Positions 35,511-46,323 are shown, counted from the stretch's first letter. The stretch: 64,000 nucleotides of DNA from Maritimibacter harenae (GCF_009882975.1 NZ_WTUX01000011.1:299362-363361); one strand, 5' to 3'. Made by a program: numbers and translations. The notes: generated by a model not told the origin, from the letters alone.

Positions 35511-35560
35511 TTTTGCGGAACGGCGTTTCGCTATCTCTGACGCGACGTCAGAGGTCTGGC

Positions 35561-36559
35561 TCAGATGTGCTTGCCGATCTCGGCGGCCGTGTCGAGCATC
35601 CGGTTCGAGAAGCCCCACTCGTTGTCGTACCAGCTCAGGATCCGCACGAAATTCCCGTCCATCACCTTGGTCTGGTCGGTGGCGAAGGTGGAACTGTGCG
35701 GGTCGTGGTTGAAGTCCATCGAAACGAGCTTGCGGTCGGTGATGCCGAGGATGCCCTTGAGCGGGCCTTCGGCGGCGGCTTTCATGGCCGCGTTGATCTC
35801 GTCCACCGTCACGTCTCGGTCGAGCTCGGCGGTCAGGTCGACGCACGACACGTTGGGCGTGGGCACGCGGATCGCGACACCGTCGAGTTTCCCGTTGAGT
35901 TCGGGCAGGACGAGCCCCACGGCCTTGGCCGCACCCGTCGAGGTCGGAATCATGCTCATCGCCGCCGCGCGGGCGCGGTAGAGATCCTTGTGCATCGTGT
36001 CGAGCGTCGGCTGATCGCCCGTGTAGGAATGGATCGTCGTCATGAACCCGCGCTTCAGGCCGAAGCTGTCCTGCAGGACCTTCGCCACGGGGGCGAGGCA
36101 GTTCGTGGTGCACGACGCGTTCGAGACGTGCAGGTCGTCCGAGGTCAGCGTGTCGTGGTTCACGCCGTAGACGATGGTCTTGTCGGCGCCCGAGGAGGGG
36201 GCCGAGACCAGGACGCGCGAGGCGCCGTTGTCGAGGTGCACCTTGGCCTTGTCGCCGGTGAAGATGCCGGTGCATTCGAGCACGACGTCGACATCGCCCC
36301 AGGGCAGCTCGGCGGGGTCGCGGATCGCCGTGACCTCGATCGGGCCGCGGCCCGCGTCGATGGTCGAGCCCGAGGCGATCACCTCGTTCATGAAACGCCC
36401 GTGGACGCTGTCGAACTGGAGGAGGTGGGCGTTGGTCTCCACCGGACCGAGGTCGTTGATCGCGACCACCTCGATATCCGTGCGGCCCTGTTCGTAGAGG
36501 GCGCGCAGGACGTTGCGGCCGATGCGGCCAAATCCGTTGATGGCGAGTTTCACGGTCAT
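35561..36559 (-). CDS. gap: glyceraldehyde-3-phosphate dehydrogenase, NAD-type (gap-1)
   Basis: 332 aa. NAD-dependent glycolytic type by sequence: NGFGRIGR (8-15), AINDLGPVE with the Asp that binds the adenosine ribose of NAD (about 34), the catalytic Cys in SNASCTTNCLAP (about 152) and SWYDNEWGFSNRM near the end. It is one of two gap genes, separated by a 47-aa gene, all on the minus strand. A GTTAGCG-type palindrome lies 61-74 bases upstream. A hairpin terminator follows. Confidence 0.97.
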   Translation of the reverse strand: MTVKLAINGFGRIGRNVLRALYEQGRTDIEVVAINDLGPVETNAHLLQFDSVHGRFMNEVIASGSTIDAGRGPIEVTAIRDPAELPWGDVDVVLECTGIFTGDKAKVHLDNGASRVLVSAPSSGADKTIVYGVNHDTLTSDDLHVSNASCTTNCLAPVAKVLQDSFGLKRGFMTTIHSYTGDQPTLDTMHKDLYRARAAAMSMIPTSTGAAKAVGLVLPELNGKLDGVAIRVPTPNVSCVDLTAELDRDVTVDEINAAMKAAAEGPLKGILGITDRKLVSMDFNHDPHSSTFATDQTKVMDGNFVRILSWYDNEWGFSNRMLDTAAEIGKHI

Positions 36560-36619
36560 GGGGTGCTCCCTTGTGCGCGTGTGGCAGGACACGATGCGAC
36601 ATTCTGGACGCTACCGCGG

Positions 36620-36633
36620 CGTTAACGCTAACA
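36620..36633. promoter_or_regulatory. GTTAGCG-type palindrome upstream of gap-1
   Basis: CGTTAACGCTAACA; read on the minus strand TGTTAGCGTTAACG, a TTAnCGnTAA palindrome with central CG, 61-74 bases upstream of gap-1. It matches the sites upstream of gap-2 in core sequence. Confidence 0.5.
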
Positions 36634-36673
36634 TCAACATCATGCGCTGAACGTCAAGGGGTGGCCCGTCTTT

Positions 36674-36817
36674 TCAGCGCCAGAAGGCCAGCCAGTGGAG
36701 GAATTCGAACAGTTCCTTGGCCAGAAACAGCGACGCGCGCCCCGCGTTCACCGCGAAGTCGGCCGCGAAGGCGGCCACGATGAGGACAAAGAGGATCAGC
36801 GCAAGCCGGTTCGTCAT
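36674..36817 (-). CDS. 47-aa membrane protein between the two gap genes
   Basis: Short reading frame from ATG 36817: MTNRLALILFVLIVAAFAAD, a single membrane helix (about 4-22), then an amphipathic stretch and the ending FLHWLAFWR. The compact helix plus Trp-Arg tail look real rather than random, and I recall similar short proteins near gap genes in Rhodobacterales, unchecked. The ribosome site is weak. No function can be given. It lies between the gap-2 terminator and the gap-1 operator. Confidence 0.6.
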   Translation of the reverse strand: MTNRLALILFVLIVAAFAADFAVNAGRASLFLAKELFEFLHWLAFWR

Positions 36818-36853
36818 GCCGGGTTTGTTGCCGATCCGGGGGAGGCGGGCAAG

Positions 36854-36878
36854 AAAAAAGCCCCGCCGGCGGCGGGGC
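36854..36878 (-). terminator. intrinsic terminator of gap-2
   Basis: GCCCCGCC (36860-36867) pairs with GGCGGGGC (36871-36878), with a 3-base loop and, on the minus strand, six T residues (36854-36859). It lies 27 bases past the gap-2 stop. Confidence 0.88.
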
Positions 36879-36904
36879 TTCGATCCGTCTCGGGGCGGCT
36901 TGGC

Positions 36905-37900
36905 TCAGGCCTGGCCCATCGCCGCGGCCACGTCGGCCATGCGCGCCGAGAAGCCCCATTCGTTGTCGTACCAGGCCAGCACGCGCACCGTGCGACCCAC
37001 GACGCGGGTCTGGTCCGGGGCGAAGATCGAGCTGTACTCGGTGTGGTTGAAGTCGACCGACACCTTGGGCTCGGGGTCGTAGGCCAGCACCTTCTTCATG
37101 TTGCCCGCGGCCGCTTCGCGCATGATCTCGTTCACGTCGTCGACGGTCACGTCCTTGCCCGCCTCGAAGGTCAGGTCGATGCACGACACGTTCGGCGTCG
37201 GCACGCGCAGCGCGGTGCCGTCGAGCTTGCCGGCGAGTTCGGGGAGCACTTCGCCGAGCGCCTTGGCCGCACCGGTGGTGGTGGGGATCATCGCCATCGC
37301 GGCGGCGCGGGCGCGGTAGAGGTCGTCATGGCGGCGGTCCAGCGTGGGCTGGTCGCCGGTGTAGCTGTGGATCGTCGTCATCACGCCGCGCTCGATGCCG
37401 ATCGCGTCGTTCAGGACCTTGGCGATCGGGGCAAGACCGTTGGTGGTGCACGAGCCGTTCGAGACCATGTAGTCGGACGACGCCAGCATCTCGTCGTTGA
37501 CGCCGAAGACGATGGTCTTCTGCACGTTCTTGGCGGGGGCCGAGATCAGGACCTTCTTCGCGCCGCGCCCGAGGTGGGCCTTGGCCTTCTCGCCGTCGTT
37601 GAACTTGCCGGTGCACTCCAGAACGACGTCGCAGCCGGACCAGTCGAGCTCGTCCATGTCGTAGGTCGACATCATCTCCATCGGGCCGCGGCCCACGTCC
37701 ATCGTGTTGCCGGCGATCTTGATCTCGTCCGGGTAGCGACCGTGGACGGAGTCGTACTTCAGCAGGTGCGCGGTCGTTTCGAGCGGCCCGGTGGCGTTCA
37801 CCTTGACCACTTGGATGTCGTTGCGCCCGGATTGCGCGATGTGGGACAGCGTGCAACGCCCGATGCGCCCAAAGCCGTTGATGCCGACGGTGACGGTCAT
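36905..37900 (-). CDS. second glyceraldehyde-3-phosphate dehydrogenase, NADP/GapB-like (gap-2)
   Basis: 331 aa. It keeps the catalytic Cys (SNGSCTTNGLAP) and other core motifs (RAAAMAMIPTTTGAAKALG, WYDNEWGFS) but differs from gap-1 at cofactor-deciding sites. The adenosine-binding Asp is replaced: KVNATGPLE instead of AINDLGPVE. Bacillus subtilis GapB, the NADP-linked gluconeogenic enzyme, also has Asn-Ala here. The second Cys of the SCTTNC motif is Gly. I infer NADP preference and a gluconeogenic role. Four GTTAGCG-like sites lie upstream. Confidence 0.92.
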   Translation of the reverse strand: MTVTVGINGFGRIGRCTLSHIAQSGRNDIQVVKVNATGPLETTAHLLKYDSVHGRYPDEIKIAGNTMDVGRGPMEMMSTYDMDELDWSGCDVVLECTGKFNDGEKAKAHLGRGAKKVLISAPAKNVQKTIVFGVNDEMLASSDYMVSNGSCTTNGLAPIAKVLNDAIGIERGVMTTIHSYTGDQPTLDRRHDDLYRARAAAMAMIPTTTGAAKALGEVLPELAGKLDGTALRVPTPNVSCIDLTFEAGKDVTVDDVNEIMREAAAGNMKKVLAYDPEPKVSVDFNHTEYSSIFAPDQTRVVGRTVRVLAWYDNEWGFSARMADVAAAMGQA

Positions 37901-38007
37901 GTCCGATCCCCCTTCACGGTCTCTCATGTCTTGCGCACCACCCGCGCGCCTGTTTCGATGATGCCTGTCCTATACGGACTTGCGCCGGAAGGGGCCACTG
38001 AAATTCG

Positions 38008-38078
38008 TGTTAGCTGACAACATGTTAGCGAAAACATGCGGCAAAACTGGGCGTTAGCGCCAACGCTATCGGTAACGC
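38008..38078. promoter_or_regulatory. cluster of four LacI-type palindromes between gap-2 and the DUF808 gene
   Basis: TGTTAGCTGACA (38008-38019), CATGTTAGCGAAAACATG (38021-38038; 6-bp arms), GCGTTAGCGCCAACGC (38051-38066; 5-bp arms) and CTATCGGTAA (about 38066-38075). All contain or approximate TTAnCGnTAA/TTAGCG. They are spaced about 15, 29 and 12 bases apart. Either or both flanking genes could be controlled. Confidence 0.55.
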
Positions 38079-38174
38079 AGTGTGCGGATGTATGCCGATT
38101 GCGCGCGGGGGATTCGCGGCTTGCCTTGGCGGGTGGGTCCACTACGCTCCCCCGGAACAGGAAGCGGAGACAGC

Positions 38175-39149
38175 ATGAGCGGACTTCTGGCGCTACTCGA
38201 CGACGTGGCGGCGATTGCCAAGGTGGCGGCGACGTCGGTGGACGATATCGCGGCCCAGGCCTTCAAGGCCGGGTCGAAGGCGGCGGGCGCGGTGATCGAC
38301 GATGCCGCGGTGACGCCCAAGTATCTCACCGGCTTCGACGCGAGCCGCGAGCTGCCCATCGTGGGCAAGATCGCGCTGGGGTCGATTCGCAACAAGCTGA
38401 TCATCCTGCTGCCCGCGGGGCTGCTGCTGGCCAATTTCGCGCCCTGGCTGATACCGCCGCTGTTGATGCTGGGCGGCGGCTACCTCTGTTTCGAAGGGGC
38501 CGAGAAGATCTGGCACGCGCTGTTCCCGGGCGAGCACACGTTCGACGCGGCCGAGCATTCGGTGGGCGACCCGGCCCACCTGGAGACGCAGAAGGTGCAG
38601 GGCGCCATCAAGACCGACTTCATCCTCTCCGCCGAGATCATGACCATCGCGCTCTCGGCGCTGCCGGCCTCCACCGTCTGGATGGAGGCCGCCTCTCTCG
38701 CGTTGGTGGCGTTGGGGATCACCGTGGCGGTCTATGGTTCCGTTGCGCTGATCGTGAAGGCGGACGACGTGGGCCTGCGCATGGCCACCGCCGGACGGCT
38801 CTCGATCACCCGCGCGGCGGGCCGGGGGCTCGTGAAGGGGATGCCGGGGTTCATGAAGCTGCTGACGATCGTGGGCACCGCCGCGATGCTCTGGGTCGGG
38901 GGCAACATCATCGTGCACGGGCTGCACGAGATGGGCTGGGACCCGATCTATGACTTCGTGCATCACAACGCGGTCGCGTTGGGCGAGATGGTGGGCCCGG
39001 CCTGGCGCGGGACGGTCGAATGGACCGCCACCGCCGCGCAGGACGGCGTCTTGGGTTTCGCGCTGGGGCTCGTGCTGATCCCGATCGGCACGCGCCTCAT
39101 CGGGCCGGCCATCGCGGCCGTCACCGGCGGCGACAAGGAGGCGCACTGA
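38175..39149 (+). CDS. DUF808 family membrane protein (YedI-like)
   Basis: 324 aa. It opens with the family signature MSGLLALLDDVAAIAKVAATSVDDIAAQA and KAAGAVIDDAAVTPKYLTGF, followed by about six membrane helices and GGYLCFEGAEKIWHALFPG. YedI-like proteins are conserved inner-membrane proteins without an established role. GGAGA precedes the ATG. It is divergent from gap-2 across the palindrome cluster and followed after 1 base by a small membrane gene. Confidence 0.9.
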   Translation: MSGLLALLDDVAAIAKVAATSVDDIAAQAFKAGSKAAGAVIDDAAVTPKYLTGFDASRELPIVGKIALGSIRNKLIILLPAGLLLANFAPWLIPPLLMLGGGYLCFEGAEKIWHALFPGEHTFDAAEHSVGDPAHLETQKVQGAIKTDFILSAEIMTIALSALPASTVWMEAASLALVALGITVAVYGSVALIVKADDVGLRMATAGRLSITRAAGRGLVKGMPGFMKLLTIVGTAAMLWVGGNIIVHGLHEMGWDPIYDFVHHNAVALGEMVGPAWRGTVEWTATAAQDGVLGFALGLVLIPIGTRLIGPAIAAVTGGDKEAH

Positions 39150-39150
39150 C

Positions 39151-39525
39151 ATGATCATGATCGGGCTCGGGGCGATCTTCGCCTATGTCGTGGCGCTGCC
39201 CTTCGTCTTCGCCTACCTCGGCTGGCGCAAGCTGGGACAGAACACGGGCATGGCCGCCGCGCTCATCGCCGCCGCCGTGCTCTTCGTGGGGCAGGGGTTG
39301 CTCTTCGGTCCGCTCCAGATGACCGACCGGCTGGGCGTCGACAGCGCGCGCATGGTGATGCTCATCATCGGCACCTTCGGCCTGGTCGCGCTCCTGTGGC
39401 GGATGTTCGAGAAACGCGAGGGGCCGGACCCGCGTGGCGAACGCGCGGCGCTGATCTTCGGGCTGGCGACCTACCTTCTGGTGATCGTGTCGATCCCCGC
39501 GATCCTGTCGCTCGCCTCCGCCTGA
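39151..39525 (+). CDS. small four-helix membrane protein downstream of DUF808
   Basis: 124 aa with about four membrane helices (about 3-22, 32-52, 65-83, 98-118) and a short charged loop (MFEKREGPDPRGER). AAGGAGG sits 9 bases before the first ATG; a second ATG two codons later is an alternative. I do not recognise the family. It is almost certainly co-transcribed with the DUF808 gene, and the shared transcript ends in a bidirectional terminator. Confidence 0.78.
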   Translation: MIMIGLGAIFAYVVALPFVFAYLGWRKLGQNTGMAAALIAAAVLFVGQGLLFGPLQMTDRLGVDSARMVMLIIGTFGLVALLWRMFEKREGPDPRGERAALIFGLATYLLVIVSIPAILSLASA

Positions 39526-39545
39526 TCCGCGGACACGACCAAAAG

Positions 39546-39574
39546 AAAAAGGGCGCCGCGACGGGCGCCCTTTT
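39546..39574. terminator. bidirectional terminator between the small membrane gene and tkt
   Basis: GGGCGCC (39551-39557) pairs with GGCGCCC (39564-39570), flanked by five A residues on the left and four T residues on the right, so it can serve both the rightward small membrane gene and the leftward tkt. Confidence 0.85.
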
Positions 39575-39594
39575 CATGTCTCGTCCCGGGGCGA

Positions 39595-41616
<2,022 letters not shown>

Positions 41617-41839
41617 GTGGGCCGTCCTTTTCGTGATGTTTGCGCTCCCGGGTCTCTTAACAGCCATCCCGGCAAGATCAAGCACGCAAGCCAAGTGGTT
41701 GAGTGCAAAGGGGGCGCAATCGGCCAAGGCATGGGATAGGATCGGTCCGAGGGCGCGTCACGGGCGATTCGTGGTGAGGTTGCACAACCCGCGGCGCGCA
41801 GGCAAAGTCCGCAAAAGGACAATGAAGGACAGGCGGAGC

Positions 41840-42346
41840 ATGAGCGATATTTCCGAGCTTCAGGCGCGCATCGCCAACGCGCTCGACCGGATCGGGTCCG
41901 GGATCGAGCACCTGGAACGACCCGCGCCCGAGGAAGCGGCCGGCGACACGGCCGAGGTCGTCGCCCTGCGCACCCAGCTGGAAGAAGAGCGCACGGCGAA
42001 TGCCCAGCTCGAGGACCGCGTGCGCACGATCAAGGAGAAACAGGATTCCACCGTCGAACGGCTGGCGGGCGAGGTCGACCGGCTGACGCGGCTCCTGGCC
42101 ACGCAGGAAGAGACCGTCGCGCGGCTCGCGCGGGTGAACGCGGAGCTGCGCTCCAACAACACCGCGCTGCGCGACGCGATTTCCGAAGGGGTGGCCGAAC
42201 CGCATCTCGTGAACAAGTCGATGATGGCCGAGCTTGACGCCCTGCGCGCGGCACAGGCCGCAGACCGGGCCGAGATCGACGCGGTGCTGGGCGAACTCGA
42301 CCAGATGATCGACGCGGTCGAACAGGGAGGTGCCGGGGATGCCTGA
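41840..42346 (+). CDS. coiled-coil protein upstream of zapA, function unknown
   Basis: 168 aa. After a short start (MSDISELQARIANALDRIGS) nearly the whole protein is a predicted coiled coil rich in Glu, Arg, Gln and Leu (about 40-125 and 130-165). No membrane segment. An upstream ATG at 41822 would add six residues. The stop overlaps the zapA start region by 8 bases, suggesting co-translation and a role with ZapA at the division ring, though that is inference. I do not recognise a named family. Confidence 0.82.
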   Translation: MSDISELQARIANALDRIGSGIEHLERPAPEEAAGDTAEVVALRTQLEEERTANAQLEDRVRTIKEKQDSTVERLAGEVDRLTRLLATQEETVARLARVNAELRSNNTALRDAISEGVAEPHLVNKSMMAELDALRAAQAADRAEIDAVLGELDQMIDAVEQGGAGDA

Positions 42347-42704
42347 CGTGAAGATCACCATCGGCAACCGCGAATTCGAAGTGGCCTGCGCCGAGGGCGA
42401 GGAGCACTTCCTTCAATCGGCCGCCGCGATGCTCGACAACGAGGCCCAGGTGCTGGTCGACCAGATCCGCCACCTGACCGAAAGCCGGATGCTGCTCATG
42501 GCCGGGCTGATGCTCGCCGACAAGACCGCCGGCATGGAGGACAACCTCAAGATCGCCGACAAGAAGATCGCGCAGCTCGAGGCCGAACTGGCCGAGGCGC
42601 GCGCCGCCGCGAACGAGGCCCCGCCGGGCGTCAGCGACACGCTGTCGGAACTGGCCGCCCGGGCCGAGGCGATCGCCGACCAGGTGGACGGCAAGACCGG
42701 CTGA
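42339..42704 (+). CDS. zapA: cell division protein ZapA
   Basis: 121 aa. It starts MPDVKITIGNREFEVAC, the beta-strands of the ZapA head, followed by FLQSAAAMLDNEAQVL and a long C-terminal coiled coil (about 65-100). ZapA bundles FtsZ filaments. Starting at ATG 42339, with GGGAGG 8 bases upstream, it overlaps the preceding coiled-coil gene. A strong terminator follows. Confidence 0.9.
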   Translation: MPDVKITIGNREFEVACAEGEEHFLQSAAAMLDNEAQVLVDQIRHLTESRMLLMAGLMLADKTAGMEDNLKIADKKIAQLEAELAEARAAANEAPPGVSDTLSELAARAEAIADQVDGKTG

Positions 42705-42732
42705 GCGCCCCGAGGGCTCCAGGAAAAGGAAA

Positions 42733-42765
42733 ACGCGCGGAAGGTCGCCCTCCCGCGCGTTTTTT
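42733..42765 (+). terminator. intrinsic terminator after zapA
   Basis: ACGCGCGG (42733-42740) pairs with CCGCGCGT (42753-42760), followed by a T-run (42760-42765). The left side has AAAA, so it may also serve grxD from the other strand. Confidence 0.85.
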
Positions 42766-42787
42766 CATGTGCCGTCGCGGCGTCGGG

Positions 42788-43147
42788 TCAGCCGTTGGCT
42801 TCCCGGATCTTCTCCGCCGCGTCCTTGGAATAGGTGATGCCCTGGTCGTCGAACAGCTGGTCGAGCTCGCCCGAGAGCGTCATCTCGGTGATGATGTCGC
42901 AGCCGCCCACGAATTCGCCCTTCACGTAGAGCTGCGGGATCGTCGGCCAGTCCGAGTAATCCTTGATGCCCTGGCGGATCGAGTCGTCGGCCAGCACGTT
43001 CACGTCGGTGAAGTCGACGCCCATGAAGTTCAGCACGCCGGCCACGCGCGAGGAGAACCCGCACTGCGGCATTTCCTTCGTGCCCTTCATGTAGAGCACC
43101 ACGTCGTTCGAGGTGACGGTTTCCTTGATGGTCTGTTCTGCGGTCAT
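42788..43147 (-). CDS. grxD: monothiol glutaredoxin (Grx4/GrxD type)
   Basis: 119 aa. The active site is CGFS (residues 29-32) in MPQCGFSSRV, with the glutathione-binding WPTIPQLYVKGEFVGGCDI. CGFS glutaredoxins carry and hand over [2Fe-2S] clusters, often in complex with a BolA protein. The bolA gene lies 22 bases upstream on the same strand, so the two are a likely functional pair. Confidence 0.96.
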   Translation of the reverse strand: MTAEQTIKETVTSNDVVLYMKGTKEMPQCGFSSRVAGVLNFMGVDFTDVNVLADDSIRQGIKDYSDWPTIPQLYVKGEFVGGCDIITEMTLSGELDQLFDDQGITYSKDAAEKIREANG

Positions 43148-43169
43148 TGGTCTTTCCTTGTCGCGCCGC

Positions 43170-43412
43170 TCAGGCGGGCGCCTTGGTGGTCAGGGCAAGC
43201 GCGTGCAGGTCGCCGTGCGGGCCATCCATCTTGCCCTTGAGCGAGGCATAGACAGCGCGCTGCTGTTGCACCCGGTTCATCCCCTTGAAACTCTCGTCGA
43301 TCACCTCGGCCGCCCAATGATTGCCGTCCCCGGCAAGGTCGGTGATGGTGATCTGGGCGTTCGGAAAGCTCTCGCGGATGAGCGCTTCGATTTCCGATCC
43401 TTCCATGGCCAT
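43170..43412 (-). CDS. BolA-family protein
   Basis: 80 aa. The KH-like BolA fold is recognised by IEALIRESFPNAQITITD, GNHWAAEVIDESFKGMN with the conserved His, and VQQQRAVYASL. It forms [2Fe-2S]-bridged dimers with monothiol glutaredoxins and is encoded directly before grxD. I chose the ATG at 43412 because GGGAGA is 9 bases upstream; a second ATG at 43406 is possible. Confidence 0.92.
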   Translation of the reverse strand: MAMEGSEIEALIRESFPNAQITITDLAGDGNHWAAEVIDESFKGMNRVQQQRAVYASLKGKMDGPHGDLHALALTTKAPA

Positions 43413-43482
43413 GAACACGTGTCTCCCGTCTGATCTTTCCCCAGATGTAGAGGGGGGAGCGGGTGGCCGCAAGGGCAGGTGG

Positions 43483-43992
43483 CTACACGAAATCGCGCAG
43501 TCGGGGCAGGAACGCGGCGAAGCGGGACTGCGCGTCCGAGGCGGTGAAGGCGGCGAGGCGGTCCTCGGTCCACGGCTCTTCGGGCGCGTAGAGCTCGAGC
43601 AGCGCCAGGCGCTCTTCCTCGTAGCTGTCGGGCAGGTCGAGACGCTCGGCGGTCAGCAGGAGCTCGATCCCGTCGTGCACCTTGCGCATCGTCGAGAAGG
43701 CGTCGAGCATCGGGCCCGTGATGTCGGGGTGACGCCGCCAGGTACGCCCTTCGAAGATTTCCTGTGTCACCCGCTGCCCGGCGCCGCGGCATTCGTAGGT
43801 GACGCAGCCCGAAAACCCCTCGTCCTCGAGCCGGCTGTAGATCGAGCAGCCCATGTCGGGTGCGAGGTTGGGGCAGGGCAGCCCCGCCGGCTTGTCGATG
43901 GCGAATTCGTCGCCCGCGTCGAAGGCGAGGGCGATGCAGCACAGGGCGGCGCAATTGGCGCAATCGGAGGTCATGTCGGGGATTCGGGCCAT
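43483..43992 (-). CDS. YkgJ-family cysteine-cluster protein
   Basis: 169 aa from the ATG at 43992 (start uncertain; ATG 43974 also possible). The N-terminal CANCAALCC, then CPNLAPDMGCSIYSRL and GCVTYEC form the Cys cluster that is thought to bind zinc or an Fe-S centre in YkgJ-like proteins. The C-terminal half is helical. Placement next to bolA-grxD fits an Fe-S context. It lies 165 bases downstream of purL; the gap has two hairpins. Confidence 0.82.
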   Translation of the reverse strand: MARIPDMTSDCANCAALCCIALAFDAGDEFAIDKPAGLPCPNLAPDMGCSIYSRLEDEGFSGCVTYECRGAGQRVTQEIFEGRTWRRHPDITGPMLDAFSTMRKVHDGIELLLTAERLDLPDSYEEERLALLELYAPEEPWTEDRLAAFTASDAQSRFAAFLPRLRDFV

Positions 43993-44100
43993 GCGCGATA
44001 TGTGCGCGCGGCGGGCGCGCGAGGCAAGGGGGATGGACGGCACAATGTGCGGGCTGCGCCCGCGCAGGTCTTGCGCCGCGCTGTCACGCGGCGCGGGGGG

Positions 44101-44153
44101 CGAGAGGGCTCTGCCCTCTCGCGCTCTCCCGAAGTATTTCGGGAACGATGAAG
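44101..44153. repeat. REP-like intergenic element, copy A
   Basis: CGAGAGGGC (44101-44109) pairs with GCCCTCTCG (44113-44121), followed by a GAAGTATTTCGGGAACGATGAAG block (44131-44153). A related hairpin plus GAGGTATTTTCGAAACAGAGAAG block is at 53468-53532. Lies between ykgJ and the stop of purL. Confidence 0.5.
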
Positions 44154-44157
44154 CCGG

Positions 44158-46323
44158 TCAGGTCGCGGTGGCCTCGAAGCTCGTGCGGTAGATGCCCGCG
44201 AGTTCGGCCAGCGGGGCCTCGGAGGCGCCGAAACGCACGATGTCGCCGGTGAAGCGCCCGACCGTCTGGATCGGCACGCCCGCGCGCCCGGCCTCGATCA
44301 TCAGCGCCTCGGCCTGATCGAAGTTGCAGGCGACGAGGTAGCGCGCCTGGTCTTCACCGAAGAGGTAGGCGGTCTCGTCGCTGTCGAGATGGACGCCCAC
44401 GCCCGCGGCCTCGGCCATCTCGAAGGCGGCGAGCGCGAGGCCGCCGTCGGAAAGGTCGGTGCAGGCCTTGATCATCTCGCGGTTGGCGCGGATGAAGTCG
44501 CCGTTGCGTTTCTCCGCGGCGAGATCCACGTGCGGCGCGTCGCCGTCCTCGCGATTGAAGACCTCGTAGAGAAGCGCGGACTGGCCCAGGTGGCCGTCGG
44601 TTTCGCCCACCAGGAGGGCGACGTGACCGTCGCGCGCCTCGCCCCCGATCAGGTCGGTCTCGAGGTTCCGGAGCAGGCCCACCGCGCCGATGGTCGGCGT
44701 GGGCAGGATCGCGACACCGTCGGTTTCATTGTAGAGCGAGACGTTGCCCGACACGATCGGCATGTCGAGCGCGGAGACCGCTTCGCCGATCCCTTTGATC
44801 GCACCCACGAACTGGCCCATGATCTCGGGCTTTTCCGGGTTGCCGAAGTTCATGTTGTCGGTCGTGGCGAGGGGCGTGGCGCCCACGGCCGTCAGGTTGC
44901 GGTAGGCTTCCGCCACCGCCTGCCGGCCGCCCTGGAGCGGGTTGGCGCGCACGTAGCGCGGCGTCACGTCCGAGGTGAAGGCGACGGCCTTGTCGGTGCC
45001 GTGGACGCGCACGATCCCGGCGCCCAGCCCCGGGCGGCGCACCGTGTCGGCCATGACCATGTGGTCGTATTGTTCGTAGACCCACTGCTTCGCGGCGTAG
45101 TTGGGCGAGGAGATGAGCCCCTTCAGCCCGTCGATCGCGTCGATCTGCGGCACGTCGGCGAGCGGTTCGGCCTCGGGCGTTTCCTCCCACGGCCGGTCGT
45201 ATTCGGGCGCGTTGCCCGAGAGCGCGCGCAGCGGCAGGTCGGCGCGGCAGGTGCCCTGGTGCATGATGACGAAGCGGTCCTCTGGCAGGGTCTCGCCCAC
45301 GATGGCAAAGTCGAGGTCCCATTTCTCGAACACCGCGCGCGCCTCGGCCTCTTTCTCAGGGTTGAGGACCATGAGCATGCGCTCCTGGCTTTCCGAGAGC
45401 ATCATCTCGTAGGCCGTCATGTTCTCTTCGCGCTGCGGCACGGCGTCGAGGTCGAGCCGGATGCCGAGCTCGCCCTTGTCGCCCATCTCGACCGCCGAAC
45501 AGGTGAGGCCCGCGGCCCCCATGTCCTGGATCGAGATGACGGCGCCGGTGGCCATGAGCTCCAGCGTCGCCTCCATCAGGCGCTTTTCCGTGAACGGGTC
45601 GCCGACCTGCACCGTGGGGCGCTTTTCCTCGATCGTGTCGTCGAACTCGGCCGAGGCCATCGTCGCGCCGCCCACGCCATCACGGCCCGTCTTGGCGCCG
45701 AGGTAGACCACCGGCATGCCCACGCCGGAGGCGGCGGAGTAGAAGATCTTGTCGGTCTCCGCGAGCCCCGCCGCGAAGGCGTTCACCAGGCAGTTGCCGT
45801 TGTAGGCGGGGTGAAAACGCACTTCGCCGCCCACGTTGGGCACGCCGAAGCAGTTGCCGTAGCCGCCGATCCCTTCGACCACGCCGTGGACGAGGCGCTT
45901 GGTCTTGGGATGCGAGGTTTCGCCGAAGGACAGCGCGTTCATCGCCGCGATGGGCCGTGCGCCCATCGTGAACACGTCGCGCAGGATGCCGCCCACGCCC
46001 GTCGCCGCGCCCTGGTAGGGTTCGATGTAGGAGGGGTGGTTGTGGCTTTCCATCTTGAACACGACGCACTGGCCGTCGCCGATGTCGACGATGCCCGCGT
46101 TCTCGCCCGGCCCGCAGATCACCTGTGGCCCCTCGGTGGGCAGCGTGCGCAGCCATTTCTTGGAGGACTTGTAGGAGCAGTGCTCGTTCCACATCGCCGA
46201 GAAGATGCCGAGTTCCGTGAAATTCGGCGCCCGGTTCAGAATCCGCAGGATGTCGGCGTATTCATCGGGTTTGATCCCGTGTGCCTCGATGATCTCTTCG
46301 GTGATCTCAGGCTCGGTGGTCAT
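44158..46323 (-). CDS. purL: phosphoribosylformylglycinamidine synthase II (PurL)
   Basis: 721 aa, the small PurL that works with separate PurQ and PurS. Signatures are [19 protein letters not shown] near the N-terminus, [55 protein letters not shown] and the [20 protein letters not shown] block of the second half. It converts FGAR to FGAM using ATP and ammonia from PurQ. purF is 32 kb away. Stop of purL abuts REP-like element A. Confidence 0.97.
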   Translation of the reverse strand: MTTEPEITEEIIEAHGIKPDEYADILRILNRAPNFTELGIFSAMWNEHCSYKSSKKWLRTLPTEGPQVICGPGENAGIVDIGDGQCVVFKMESHNHPSYIEPYQGAATGVGGILRDVFTMGARPIAAMNALSFGETSHPKTKRLVHGVVEGIGGYGNCFGVPNVGGEVRFHPAYNGNCLVNAFAAGLAETDKIFYSAASGVGMPVVYLGAKTGRDGVGGATMASAEFDDTIEEKRPTVQVGDPFTEKRLMEATLELMATGAVISIQDMGAAGLTCSAVEMGDKGELGIRLDLDAVPQREENMTAYEMMLSESQERMLMVLNPEKEAEARAVFEKWDLDFAIVGETLPEDRFVIMHQGTCRADLPLRALSGNAPEYDRPWEETPEAEPLADVPQIDAIDGLKGLISSPNYAAKQWVYEQYDHMVMADTVRRPGLGAGIVRVHGTDKAVAFTSDVTPRYVRANPLQGGRQAVAEAYRNLTAVGATPLATTDNMNFGNPEKPEIMGQFVGAIKGIGEAVSALDMPIVSGNVSLYNETDGVAILPTPTIGAVGLLRNLETDLIGGEARDGHVALLVGETDGHLGQSALLYEVFNREDGDAPHVDLAAEKRNGDFIRANREMIKACTDLSDGGLALAAFEMAEAAGVGVHLDSDETAYLFGEDQARYLVACNFDQAEALMIEAGRAGVPIQTVGRFTGDIVRFGASEAPLAELAGIYRTSFEATAT

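Noticed and set aside
41630-41650. A LacI-type site before tkt (ATGTTTGCGCTCC)
   Set aside because: Only one half resembles the TTAGCG sites; not palindromic enough to list as an operator.
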